From: Sedimentisphaerales bacterium
Lineage (GTDB): Bacteria > Planctomycetota > Phycisphaerae > Sedimentisphaerales > Anaerobacaceae
Direction of reading: 5' to 3'
Assembly (NCBI GenBank): GCA_016931715.1
Contig: JAFGEF010000017.1
Span: forward strand, 1 to 64,000
Length of the DNA: 64,000 bases
The notes under the pieces are model-generated. The model did not search any database, was not told the origin of the DNA, and saw nothing but the letters and a program-made list of their open reading frames with translations. Below, piece after piece: positions 1-7,794 of this stretch (position 1 is its first letter; each line of letters begins with the position of its first letter). A program made the translations under genes and the position numbers.

Positions 1-1
1 A

Positions 2-283
2 CTGAATACTTTCTCGTTCACAATGGGACCGGACGGCAATCTTTCTGATGGCAGGCTGTTTGTCAATGAAGGCGGCGAAAGCATAGCAATCGATGAAAAA
101 GGCAATGTTTACCTTGCAGCCGGAAATATTCTTGTTTTTGATCCGTCGGGCAAACAAATCGATACAATCAAAGTTCCGCAAAGACCCATCAGTATTGCTT
201 TCGGCGGAAAGGATAAGAAAACGCTATATATTACAGCAAGGTCATCACTTTATAGTGTACGCACGAAATTTGCAGGACGATAG
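2..283 (+). CDS. C-terminal end of SMP-30/gluconolactonase-like beta-propeller protein (5' truncated)
   Basis: The frame is open from the first codon of the window, before the ATG at 23 in the ORF track, so this is the tail of a gene that starts upstream. The about 93 visible residues contain repeating propeller blades: 'ESIAIDEKGNVYLAAG' followed by 'ILVFDPSGKQID' and 'KTLYITARSSLYSVRT', ending in R. This blade pattern (AIDxxGNVYVA, then vFdpxGk, then tLYiTa) is typical of SMP-30/gluconolactonase/LRE proteins, which in Planctomycetes are usually secreted sugar-lactone hydrolases or relatives. The substrate cannot be read from the fragment. A strong stem-loop lies about 115 bp downstream. Confidence 0.75.
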   Translation: MNTFSFTMGPDGNLSDGRLFVNEGGESIAIDEKGNVYLAAGNILVFDPSGKQIDTIKVPQRPISIAFGGKDKKTLYITARSSLYSVRTKFAGR

Positions 284-591
284 TTAAATCATCCATTTAT
301 ATAAGAATGAGAAATATTCAAGCTAAGACAAAAATATCTTGAATTAAAAAATGTGCAAAAATATTTTTTGATGACATTCTTAACAAACTATAGAATAGCA
401 GCCTGTATTTTTAATCAATACAGGCTGCCTGTTTATTTCGTCTTTCTGAATCAACAAATAAATTACTGAACCTTCTTGCCAGTATTTTTCTATTATTCTC
501 CTCTTGCTCATCAACAGGAAAAATGTTATTCTGTCATTTTCCTGAATGATTATAAAATTTGTTGATTTAATTGATAGCAGGAGAAAAAATT
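284..591. other. Intergenic region between SMP-30-like gene and aroC
   Basis: No ORF is supported here. It is AT-rich and holds the stem-loop at 398-428, and presumably the aroC promoter and ribosome binding site near its right end. I see nothing else. Confidence 0.6.
398..428 (+). terminator. Stem-loop, probable intrinsic terminator
   Basis: A perfect 12-bp stem, GCAGCCTGTATT with AATACAGGCTGC, encloses a 7-nt loop and is followed by CTGTTTATTTCG. It lies between the SMP-30-like gene and aroC. The T tract is interrupted, so it is a moderately good Rho-independent terminator. Confidence 0.6.
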
Positions 592-1917
592 ATGATTGGT
601 TGTCATATTGGACGTTGTTTTCAGGTAACAGTAGGCGGTGGTTCATATCAGGAAGGATTAACATCTGTTCTGCAGGGCGTCCCCCCGGGAATGCTTTTAA
701 GCGAGCAGGAAATATACGGTGATTTGCTTTTGCGAAAGCCCGGCGCCGATGAGTTAAGCAGCCCGAGAAAAGAGCCTGACCTGCCGGTTATTTATACAGG
801 CCTGAACGCCGCTGATACAATCGAAAATGCGGGCAATCGCAACCATACGAACGGCACACCTCTGACAATCCTGATTCCCAATCTCGACAGGCACTTTATA
901 CATATAAAGCAGTACCAGGACACGAACCGCACACCAAGACCGGGACATGCTTCGTATGCTTCTTTTGTAAAGTACGGGCCGGACGACGATTCAATCGGCG
1001 CCGGTATTTTCAGCGGACGATATACTTCGACCATAGTCGCGGCGGGATATGTTGCGAAGAAAGTTCTGAAAAAATGCGGCATCGAAGTATTTTCCTATGT
1101 GAAAGAAATCGCAGGTGTTCGCTGTCCTGAAATAGCCGCAGAAAAAGCACTTGAATATACCGATAACTACAAACGCATGCGTCGTGACCTCGACCCGTTC
1201 TATCAGGAAATCTACATAAAAGGACGAGTTACAATGGAAATGAGATTTCTTGAGAAATTGAAGGTTTTTGCAGAAATTGAAAAGGAAATTGATGCAATTC
1301 GCGATAAAGCGCCGAAAAGCTCACCAAAAACAATTCGCGAAAAATATGGTGTTCATGCCGTCGTAAATTGTCCCGATATAGAAGCTGCAGGAGATATGGT
1401 TCAGGCGTGCAGCAAAATATCAGCAACAGGCGACTCTGCCGGAGGTCTGGTTGAAGTTGTTGTAACAGGAGTTCCTGCAGGTTTAGGTGAACCGGTATTC
1501 AACAAGCTCGACGCCGAATTGGGAAAGATGCTCGGAATAGGAGCTGTAAAAGGTGTCGAAGTCGGAGCAGGTTTCAGTGTTAAAGACATGACCGGCTATA
1601 AAAACAACGACCAGATGCATTCAGAGAACGGAAAAGTCGTATTCGATTCCAACAATGCAGGCGGCATAACAGGCGGTCTGGCTACCGGACAGCCAATCGT
1701 AGTGCGTCTTGCGGTAAAGCCAACGCCGACTATCGACAAAGCCCAGCATACAATAGATAAGTACACTTTGGAAAATAAGCAGTTAGCCGCTATAACAAGG
1801 CGTGACCCAACTATTGTTGCACGTATCTGGCCCGTAGCGGAAAATTATACTGCTTTAGTTATCCTTGACAATCTGATTATGCATTACGGCTACCAAATGC
1901 TGAAACAAAAAGTTTAA
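592..1917 (+). CDS. aroC: Divergent chorismate synthase
   Basis: It would convert 5-enolpyruvylshikimate-3-phosphate to chorismate, the last shared step of aromatic amino acid synthesis, using reduced FMN. I choose ATG 592 (441 aa) over the TTG at 571 because AGGAG ends 8 nt upstream of it. Family features seen: RPGHA around residues 116-120, the '[18 protein letters not shown]' block, 'VGAGFSVKD', '[15 protein letters not shown]' and 'VKPTPTI'. Oddities: the N-terminal signature GESHG is replaced by GGSYQ (residues 16-20), the C-terminal RHDP is RRDP, and a roughly 60-residue charged stretch (about residues 195-260) makes the protein longer than the usual 360-390 aa. The family assignment is firm; whether it keeps chorismate synthase activity is open. 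No other shikimate gene is nearby. Confidence 0.85.
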   Translation: MIGCHIGRCFQVTVGGGSYQEGLTSVLQGVPPGMLLSEQEIYGDLLLRKPGADELSSPRKEPDLPVIYTGLNAADTIENAGNRNHTNGTPLTILIPNLDRHFIHIKQYQDTNRTPRPGHASYASFVKYGPDDDSIGAGIFSGRYTSTIVAAGYVAKKVLKKCGIEVFSYVKEIAGVRCPEIAAEKALEYTDNYKRMRRDLDPFYQEIYIKGRVTMEMRFLEKLKVFAEIEKEIDAIRDKAPKSSPKTIREKYGVHAVVNCPDIEAAGDMVQACSKISATGDSAGGLVEVVVTGVPAGLGEPVFNKLDAELGKMLGIGAVKGVEVGAGFSVKDMTGYKNNDQMHSENGKVVFDSNNAGGITGGLATGQPIVVRLAVKPTPTIDKAQHTIDKYTLENKQLAAITRRDPTIVARIWPVAENYTALVILDNLIMHYGYQMLKQKV

Positions 1918-2324
1918 CGCTTTTCATACGTTTGTATTTGAACCTCAGAATGTTGATTTTTTTCAACATAAGCATAAATATGCCCGAATAAGGCTGTTAT
2001 ATGCGGCGTTTTTAACCTGTAAAAAATCGCGTGTTCATTTTTTTCAACATATAGTTCCAATCCATATAACAGTTGGCCTCCGAACAGTTATAACAAAGCT
2101 TATGGGCCGAAATTGCAAAAGCGAGAAATTTAAGTAAAAAGGCATATTCCTCACCAAATTCAACTCCCTGATAACAAAAAAATTATCCAGGCACGGCGTT
2201 TGCTCTATACCAGATATGTGGTTTTTGCTGTTCCGTAAAGCAGCACTCGCTGCAAGGCACGAGGGGGAAATTCCACATTACAGGGTGAAGAAAAGTAGAG
2301 GCATTCATTGAGGAGAGTGATTAA
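1918..2324. other. Intergenic region with dyad symmetries
   Basis: 407 bp without a convincing ORF. It contains a 7-bp stem ATGTTGA/TCAACAT with a T6 loop at 1950-1969, a repeat of its right half (TTTTTTTCAACATA) near 2040, and a foldable segment at 2202-2302 described separately. The RBS GAGGAGAG for the next gene lies at the right end. Confidence 0.5.
2202..2302 (+). ncRNA. Possible structured RNA / leader upstream of the coiled-coil gene
   Basis: Nested complementary arms: CTCTAT (2203-2208) with GTAGAG (2295-2300), ATGTGG (2216-2221) with CCACAT (2273-2278), and an inner perfect hairpin GCAGC-ACTC-GCTGC (2240-2253). An alternative pairing, CTCG with CGAG, would exclude the inner hairpin. 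I do not recognise a known riboswitch, 6S, SRP or RNase P signature. It could be a leader of the gene that follows or an independent small RNA. The call rests on manual base pairing only. Confidence 0.3.
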
Positions 2325-2588
2325 ATGGAAGATTCAAACCTGGAAGACAAATTGAACGAATTAGTCAAGGAATTTGGTGAGGCGGCGGACCCTCAGCACA
2401 AAAAACTGGCTCAACTCGCACAACAGGCTCAGGCAAATCGAAAAAAGCTGGAAAAAAGCATAAACAGCCTGCAGGAATCCCTGGATTACCTGCGCGTCTG
2501 CATTAAATACCAGGTCTTCGACCTCGAAGCGACACGCAGGGAAAACGAGTACCTCAGAAAAATGCTTGAGGACAATAACAACAGTTAA
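2325..2588 (+). CDS. Small coiled-coil protein of unknown function
   Basis: 87 aa, strongly charged, with no membrane segment. Heptad-like spacing of hydrophobics runs from about residue 20 to the end ('LAQLAQQAQANRKKLEKSI' and onward), so a helical coiled coil is likely. The start ATG has GAGGAGAG 7-8 nt upstream. I do not recognise a family. The size and coiled-coil nature recall ZapA-like or regulatory scaffolding proteins, but no diagnostic motif is present. It stands alone between aroC and lpxB, preceded by the foldable segment at 2202-2302. Confidence 0.65.
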   Translation: MEDSNLEDKLNELVKEFGEAADPQHKKLAQLAQQAQANRKKLEKSINSLQESLDYLRVCIKYQVFDLEATRRENEYLRKMLEDNNNS

Positions 2589-2775
2589 TTAGTGACTTAG
2601 CGAATTGATAAATCAGGCAATTAAGCTAATAAGCTGAAATAACTGCATTTATTGTATCGTACATTTTTAAATGATGCGCACATCGAATACAAAAAATTAC
2701 AATCCCTGCAATCCATTCTTGAGATTCTGATATTAGTGTTTTGAATTTACTGATAAACGCTTATAATGAGACCTG

Positions 2776-3912
2776 ATGTCAGAATTGAAAAAACACTACC
2801 GAATCTTTATCAGCGCTGCTGAACCCAGCGCCGATGCCCATTGCGCGAATCTGATAACAGAGTTGAAAAACCGGGACAGCAACATCGAATTTGTCGGCGT
2901 TGGCGGACCAAAAATGCAAAAGTCAGGCTGCGAACTGCTCGAAAACACCGCGGCAAAAGCTTCAATGATTTATAATGCCCTTGCGAATATAACTTATTTT
3001 CACAGGCTGATTAAACGAATCAAACAATACTTTACAAGCAATAAAATCGACCTTGTCATTGTCTGCGACTCCCCCGCTTTCAATTTTCACATCGCCAAAG
3101 CGGCTAAACAGGCCGGTATAAAGACACTCTTTTATGTGGCACCGCAGCTTTGGGCATGGGGTGCATGGCGAATCGGAAAACTAAAAAAGAACTGCGATAA
3201 GCTCTGCTGCATCCTGCCGTTCGAGCAGGAATGGTTTTCTTCCAGAGGAATCGATACCACTTTTGTGGGCAATCCATTATTCGATAACTCTAAAGTTCAA
3301 AATAATGTACGAGCATCGAGGGACCAGCGGCGAGCAGCGAAGATGATTGCTCTCATGCCCGGCTCGCGCGAGGCTGAAATTAAGTCACTCTGGCAGCCGA
3401 TGCAGCAGATTGCGCTCGCCTTAAAGAAAAAACACCCGGAAACAATCTTTACCGCGGTAGCGTTAAATTCAAAAAAAATGGAAGATTTACAGGCTTTACA
3501 AATTCCCGGCTTCGAGTGTGAATATGCAATAGATTCAGTCGCAAAAACAGCAAGCTCAGTCGATTTTACGATAGTCGCCAGCGGCAGCGCTACACTCGAA
3601 GCGGCTTCTGCCGGCTGCCCCATGGTGATTATGTATCAATCCAGCATGATTTTGTGGCATCTGTTCGGCAGGAGGCTCATAAAAACAAAATACCTTTCCT
3701 TAGTGAATATATTAGCGGGACGACAGTTAGTGCCTGAATTCATGCCCTGCTTCCGTTCTGTGGAACTGATTATCGAAACAATCGATGCTTTATTAAATGA
3801 TAATAACCAACTGAAACAAATCAGCATTTCCCTTCGCGAATTAGTCGAGCCGCTAACTAAAAAGAAAGCCCGCGAAGAAGTCGCGAAAATAGCTCTTGAA
3901 ATGCTTGATTAA
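2776..3912 (+). CDS. lpxB: Lipid-A-disaccharide synthase
   Basis: Condenses UDP-2,3-diacylglucosamine with lipid X to form the lipid A disaccharide; a peripheral inner-membrane GT19 enzyme. Seen: N-terminal 'FISAAEPSADAHCANLI' (family SxGExSGDxhga region, here with E-PSAD), 'FVGVGGPKMQ', 'VIVCDSPAFNF' (usual ID.PdFN), 'YVAPQLWAWG', 'VGNPLFD', 'ALMPGSREAEI', and the C-terminal 'ASGSATLEAASAGCPMVIMY'. Length 378 aa is normal. ATG 2776 has no obvious ribosome binding site. The gene indicates an outer membrane with lipid A. Other lpx genes are not in the window. It is followed after 28 bp by a DMT exporter on the same strand. Confidence 0.93.
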   Translation: MSELKKHYRIFISAAEPSADAHCANLITELKNRDSNIEFVGVGGPKMQKSGCELLENTAAKASMIYNALANITYFHRLIKRIKQYFTSNKIDLVIVCDSPAFNFHIAKAAKQAGIKTLFYVAPQLWAWGAWRIGKLKKNCDKLCCILPFEQEWFSSRGIDTTFVGNPLFDNSKVQNNVRASRDQRRAAKMIALMPGSREAEIKSLWQPMQQIALALKKKHPETIFTAVALNSKKMEDLQALQIPGFECEYAIDSVAKTASSVDFTIVASGSATLEAASAGCPMVIMYQSSMILWHLFGRRLIKTKYLSLVNILAGRQLVPEFMPCFRSVELIIETIDALLNDNNQLKQISISLRELVEPLTKKKAREEVAKIALEMLD

Positions 3913-3940
3913 AAGATAGATACATTGTTAGGATTTTTTT

Positions 3941-4864
3941 GTGAATGTACATAGAAGTATCAAAAAATTTGACATTACTGCAACACTCGAATGCCTTACG
4001 ACCCTGCTTTTCTGGTCACTTGGCCCCATTTTTATAACGTACCTGGCGGTGTATATAGATTCTTTTACACAGAACTTTCTTCGCTATTTAATCTCATGTA
4101 TATTCTGGTTTCCGTTTCTGATATTATCAATCAGGAAAAAACATTTCGACAGGAGTATCTGGCTCAAAGCAATATTTCCGGCAGCCGCAAACCTCACAAT
4201 GCAGAGTTTATATGCCGGCGCTTTCTATTGCATAAGTCCGGCATTCATGATTCTCCTGATGAAATCATCCATAGTTTGGACTGCTCTGTTTTCACTTGTC
4301 TTTTTTCTCGATGAAAGACCGCTCGCGAAAAGCAAACGCTTCTGGATCGGCATGACTTTATCTGCCGCAGGAGTAATAGGTGTTACGTATTACAAGACAG
4401 ATTTCGCAGCAGTGAAAACAATAACAGGCATAATTCTCGCTTTCGGAGCAAGCCTGGCTTTCGCTGTTTACGCGATTTCGGCAAGATATTTTTTTAAGAA
4501 TAACGACTCCCGTCAGGCTTTTTCCGTAACAAGCATATATACAACTCTCGGACTTGCAATCCTTACATTTGCATTTGGTGATATTAAAAGCAGTCTTGCA
4601 CTTAATACATGGCAATGGTCATGTATTGTAATTTCTTCGATAACAGGAATAGCGCTGGGACATACTCTATATTATGCAGCAATGAGACGAATCGGAGCAA
4701 CAATACCATCACTGCTAATACTGGCACAGCCTTTTGTCGTACTTGCGTTTTCACATATTATTTTCGAAGAATCGATGAACATTCAGCAAATAATATCCGG
4801 CGGAATCCTGTTAACAGGCTCGGCAATTGCAATCTGGGCACAGGAACATTTAAATAAAACTTAG
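3941..4864 (+). CDS. EamA/DMT-superfamily transporter
   Basis: 307 aa, about ten predicted transmembrane helices arranged as two EamA-type halves. The first half includes 'TTLLFWSLGPIFITYL', the second 'GIILAFGASLAFAVYAISA'. The C-terminal 'LLILAQPFVVLAFSHIIF' followed by 'GGILLTGSAIAIWAQE' is typical of drug/metabolite exporters. It probably exports a small metabolite; the substrate cannot be inferred. The GTG start at 3941 is the only in-frame choice preceding the first helix and lacks a clear RBS. It lies 28 bp after lpxB and could be co-transcribed. A strong promoter for pepF follows it. Confidence 0.85.
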   Translation: MNVHRSIKKFDITATLECLTTLLFWSLGPIFITYLAVYIDSFTQNFLRYLISCIFWFPFLILSIRKKHFDRSIWLKAIFPAAANLTMQSLYAGAFYCISPAFMILLMKSSIVWTALFSLVFFLDERPLAKSKRFWIGMTLSAAGVIGVTYYKTDFAAVKTITGIILAFGASLAFAVYAISARYFFKNNDSRQAFSVTSIYTTLGLAILTFAFGDIKSSLALNTWQWSCIVISSITGIALGHTLYYAAMRRIGATIPSLLILAQPFVVLAFSHIIFEESMNIQQIISGGILLTGSAIAIWAQEHLNKT

Positions 4865-4915
4865 CAATATCTGTCTTTATCATTGTTTATTCGCCGCTTA
4901 AAAATAATTCTATAA

Positions 4916-4945
4916 TTGACAAATACTATTCATGAACTTTACAAT
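4916..4945 (+). promoter_or_regulatory. Sigma-70-type promoter for the pepF gene
   Basis: TTGACA at 4916-4921 and TACAAT at 4940-4945 are separated by 18 bp. This is a near-consensus promoter about 50 bp upstream of the preferred pepF start. It would place the transcription start near 4952, which excludes the upstream ATG at 4932 used by the ORF track. Confidence 0.65.
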
Positions 4946-4994
4946 ACACAAAACTGTACATTGTTTTGATTTTGTATTTTTTAAGGAGAAAAAA

Positions 4995-6875
4995 ATGAAT
5001 AATTTATCCAGGACAGTCATTCCCCTGTCAGCAATACTTATGATATTTTCACAGGCACAGGTTTCAGCACAAACTCGTGAACGTTCTGAAATTGCAGTTG
5101 AGTATAAATGGAATCTCGATGACCTTTATCCATCCGTAGAAGCATGGAACGATGCAAAGGAAAAAGCCGCTTCGCAGTTCGATGAAGTGGAAAAATTCAG
5201 GGGCAAGCTGGGCAAATCGGCATCGAAGCTTCTCGAATGCCTGGAATTCAACAGTAAGCTCTCGAAAGAATTCGGGAGACTGGCAAGTTACGCCTCCATG
5301 AAGTCCGATGAGGATACGCGTGATTCCAATAGCCTGTCGCTGAAGCAGGAATTGCAGCAGCTCGCTACTGACTACAGTTCCAAAGCGGCGTTCATCACAC
5401 CTGAAATCGTCCAGATGAGCAAAAAGAAAATAGATTCCTTTATCAAAAAGGAACCTAAGCTCAAAATTTATAAATTCGCATTGTACGATGCACTGCGGAC
5501 CAAAGAACATACTTTGTCGGATAAGGAGGAAAAAATACTCGCCGAAGCAGGACTATTATCCGATGGACCTTATTCCATATTCAGCATATTCAGTGACGCC
5601 GAAGCGCCGTACCCGGAAATAAAACTCAGCGATGGCAATGAAGTGAAACTGACCAAGCCCGCTTATACCATGTATAGAGCCTTGCCGAATCCGGCCGACC
5701 GCGATGCAGTTTTTAAGGCTTTCTTCGGGATGTATGACAAGTTCAAAGGCACTTTCGGAGCCCAGCTTTATGCTAATGTAAAAACAGACATGTTTTATGC
5801 TCGAACGAGAAATTATGAATCATCACTTCAAAGTGCGCTCAATTCGGATAATATACCTACGGAAGTTTATAAAGCTCTCATTAAAAATGTAAATGACAAT
5901 CTCGATACATTTCATCGCTACCTGAACCTTAAAAAGCGGATGATGAAACTGGAGACATTGAAATATTCGGATGTTTACGCTCCGGCTGTGGCAGGTGTCG
6001 ATTTAAAATATACGTACGAAGAAGCTCAGAAACTAATTCTTGATTCGCTCGAACCTTTGGGAGAAGATTACAAAAACACAGTCGCCAGGGCATTTAAGGA
6101 ACGATGGCTCGATGTTTATCCCACCCCCGGCAAACGTTCAGGAGCCTACTCGAACGGAAGCGCATACGACGTTCATCCATATATGCTTTTGAACTATAAC
6201 GGCCAATACGAAGATGTAAGCACAGCAGCTCACGAGTTGGGCCACACAATGCATAGCTATTATGCGAATAAGACGCAGCCTTATCCAACAGCCGACTATT
6301 CTATTTTTGTCGCTGAAGTTGCTTCGACGTTTAACGAGGCGCTGTTGATTAATAAAATGCTCGAAACAATCAAAGACGACAACATCAGGCTGTCTTTGTT
6401 AATGAACTACCTCGAAGGAGTAAGAACCACTGTTTTCAGACAGACACAATTCGCGGAATTCGAGCTTGCGATACATGAAAAAGCCGAAAAAGGCGAGCCG
6501 CTGACGGGTGACATACTCACCGGAATATACGGCGACATTCTCAGAAGATATTACGGCCATGAAAAAGGCGTATGCCATATTGACGACCTGTATGCAGTCG
6601 AATGGGCTTATATCCCGCATTTCTACTATAATTTTTATGTCTATCAATATGCGACATCCTTCGCGGCTTCAACCGACCTTTCTCAAAGAGTACTCGCGAA
6701 AGAAGATGGGATAGTTGAAAAATATATGAATATGTTATCTTCAGGCGGTTCTGATTACCCAATCGAGCTTCTTAAAAAAGCCGGCGTTGATATGACTACT
6801 TCTGAGCCAATTAATAAAACTATGGCGGCTATGAACCGCGCAATGGATGAGATTGAGAAGATACTTAATAAATAG
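4995..6875 (+). CDS. pepF: Oligoendopeptidase F (M3 family), exported
   Basis: Zinc metallopeptidase of family M3 that cleaves oligopeptides of about 7-17 residues. ATG 4995 is chosen because AAGGAG lies 6 nt upstream and because a promoter sits over the ATG at 4932. From 4995 the protein (626 aa) begins with a clear Sec signal peptide ending '...AQVSAQ'. Seen: the zinc site HELGH in 'AAHELGHTMHSYYA', the third ligand in 'FVAEVASTFNEALL', and the C-terminal 'YQYATSFAAS' helix typical of PepF. PepF enzymes are mostly cytoplasmic, so export to the periplasm is the unusual feature. It suggests a role in digesting imported peptide or protein. A lolD-like ATPase follows after 18 bp. Confidence 0.92.
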   Translation: MNNLSRTVIPLSAILMIFSQAQVSAQTRERSEIAVEYKWNLDDLYPSVEAWNDAKEKAASQFDEVEKFRGKLGKSASKLLECLEFNSKLSKEFGRLASYASMKSDEDTRDSNSLSLKQELQQLATDYSSKAAFITPEIVQMSKKKIDSFIKKEPKLKIYKFALYDALRTKEHTLSDKEEKILAEAGLLSDGPYSIFSIFSDAEAPYPEIKLSDGNEVKLTKPAYTMYRALPNPADRDAVFKAFFGMYDKFKGTFGAQLYANVKTDMFYARTRNYESSLQSALNSDNIPTEVYKALIKNVNDNLDTFHRYLNLKKRMMKLETLKYSDVYAPAVAGVDLKYTYEEAQKLILDSLEPLGEDYKNTVARAFKERWLDVYPTPGKRSGAYSNGSAYDVHPYMLLNYNGQYEDVSTAAHELGHTMHSYYANKTQPYPTADYSIFVAEVASTFNEALLINKMLETIKDDNIRLSLLMNYLEGVRTTVFRQTQFAEFELAIHEKAEKGEPLTGDILTGIYGDILRRYYGHEKGVCHIDDLYAVEWAYIPHFYYNFYVYQYATSFAASTDLSQRVLAKEDGIVEKYMNMLSSGGSDYPIELLKKAGVDMTTSEPINKTMAAMNRAMDEIEKILNK

Positions 6876-6893
6876 TGCCTAAAGTGAGCTAAA

Positions 6894-7604
6894 GTGCCTA
6901 AAGTTGAAAATGTTCCTGAATATTTTGTCGAAGCACATAATCTGAGCAAGATATATTCGTCCGGCAAAATTGAAGTCGCAGCACTGCGTGACATTAATCT
7001 TGCAGTCAAAGAAGGGACATTCTGCGGAATTACAGGCACTTCAGGCTCCGGTAAATCCACTCTTATGAATTTGCTCGGAGGACTTGATACTCCCACATCA
7101 GGAAGTATAAAAGTTCAGGGTAAAGTTATATCGGAACTGAATTCAGATGAGCTTGCCCTTTACAGGCGATTCGAGGTCGGAATGATTTTTCAGTCATTCA
7201 ATCTTATCGCGTCCTACAGCGCGATGGAGAATGTCGCTTTCCCGCTGCTTTTTGCTGATGTCCCGAAAGCTGAAAGAACCAGGCGGGCGGAAGAATTACT
7301 CGAAAAAGTCGGACTGCTCGCCCGAAAAAATCACCGCCCTTCCGAACTATCAGGCGGTGAGCAGCAGAGAGTCGCTATCGCACGTGCATTGATAAATAAT
7401 CCGAAGCTGCTTCTTGCAGATGAGCCGACAGGAAACCTCGATAGTAAAACATCCCTGCAGATTGTTCAGACTCTCTCTGACCTGAACAAAAATCACGGCC
7501 TGACTATAATTATGATTTCACACGAAGAAGATTTACTGAACGAATTTGCGGACGATATAATTCATCTTCGCGATGGAAAATTTGTCGATAATAAGGAGTT
7601 TTGA
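6894..7604 (+). CDS. ABC transporter ATP-binding protein, LolD/MacB type
   Basis: 236-aa ATPase that would power the adjacent FtsX/MacB-type permease in lipoprotein release or extrusion of a cell-envelope substrate. Walker A 'GTSGSGKST' near residue 47, Q-loop 'MIFQSFNLI', ABC signature '[15 protein letters not shown]', Walker B '[12 protein letters not shown]' and the switch His in 'IMISHEE' are all intact. The start is GTG 6894. The bases around the start contain a short duplication (AAAGTG/CTAAAGTGCC), which obscures the RBS. Its stop codon lies inside the left arm of structured element A, which separates it from its permease partner. Confidence 0.9.
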   Translation: MPKVENVPEYFVEAHNLSKIYSSGKIEVAALRDINLAVKEGTFCGITGTSGSGKSTLMNLLGGLDTPTSGSIKVQGKVISELNSDELALYRRFEVGMIFQSFNLIASYSAMENVAFPLLFADVPKAERTRRAEELLEKVGLLARKNHRPSELSGGEQQRVAIARALINNPKLLLADEPTGNLDSKTSLQIVQTLSDLNKNHGLTIIMISHEEDLLNEFADDIIHLRDGKFVDNKEF

Positions 7605-7774
7605 AAAAATGGGAAAAGGCATATATTATTTAAGAAAATCGATGAACGATTTTCTTAAAATAATAAGTTTGAGCTTTGACAGGTCAGTTACATATAATAT
7701 CTTTCGTTTGAAAAGAAAAAATAACGATAAATATTTTTTCTTTTCAAAGTATGCCTTTTCCCATTTTTTCAAAA
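7599..7774 (+). repeat. Structured palindromic element A (176 bp)
   Basis: Outer arms 7599-7623 and 7750-7774 are a perfect 25-bp inverted repeat. Inside are two hairpins. Hairpin 1 pairs AAGAAAATCG with CGATTTTCTT around 7631-7656 and extends outward with one bulge. Hairpin 2 is a perfect 17-bp stem (7707-7723 with 7732-7748). The linker contains GAGCTTTG. The same layout and conserved words (CATATATT, AAGAAAATC, GCTTTG, AAAGTATG) occur in element B at 58395-58581, although the outer arms differ by paired changes. It overlaps the lolD-like stop codon and lies between the ATPase and permease genes. The 73-aa ORF through it is an artefact of the repeat. Confidence 0.85.
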
Positions 7775-7794
7775 GCTTAACGAATGAGAAATAA

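Noticed and set aside
3290-3345. Possible repeat insertion in lpxB ('NNVRASRDQRRAAK')
   Set aside because: The basic, repeat-like segment caught the eye, but the distance between VGNPLFD and the LMPGSR motif is normal for LpxB and no flanking duplication is visible.
4932-4994. Longer PepF N-terminus from ATG 4932
   Set aside because: This ATG lies between -35 and -10 boxes of a strong promoter, and the AAGGAG-linked ATG 4995 starts a clean signal peptide.
7573-7794. 73-aa ORF between the ABC ATPase and permease
   Set aside because: It runs through palindromic element A; its Phe/Lys-rich translation comes from the hairpin arms and it is unlikely to be a gene.
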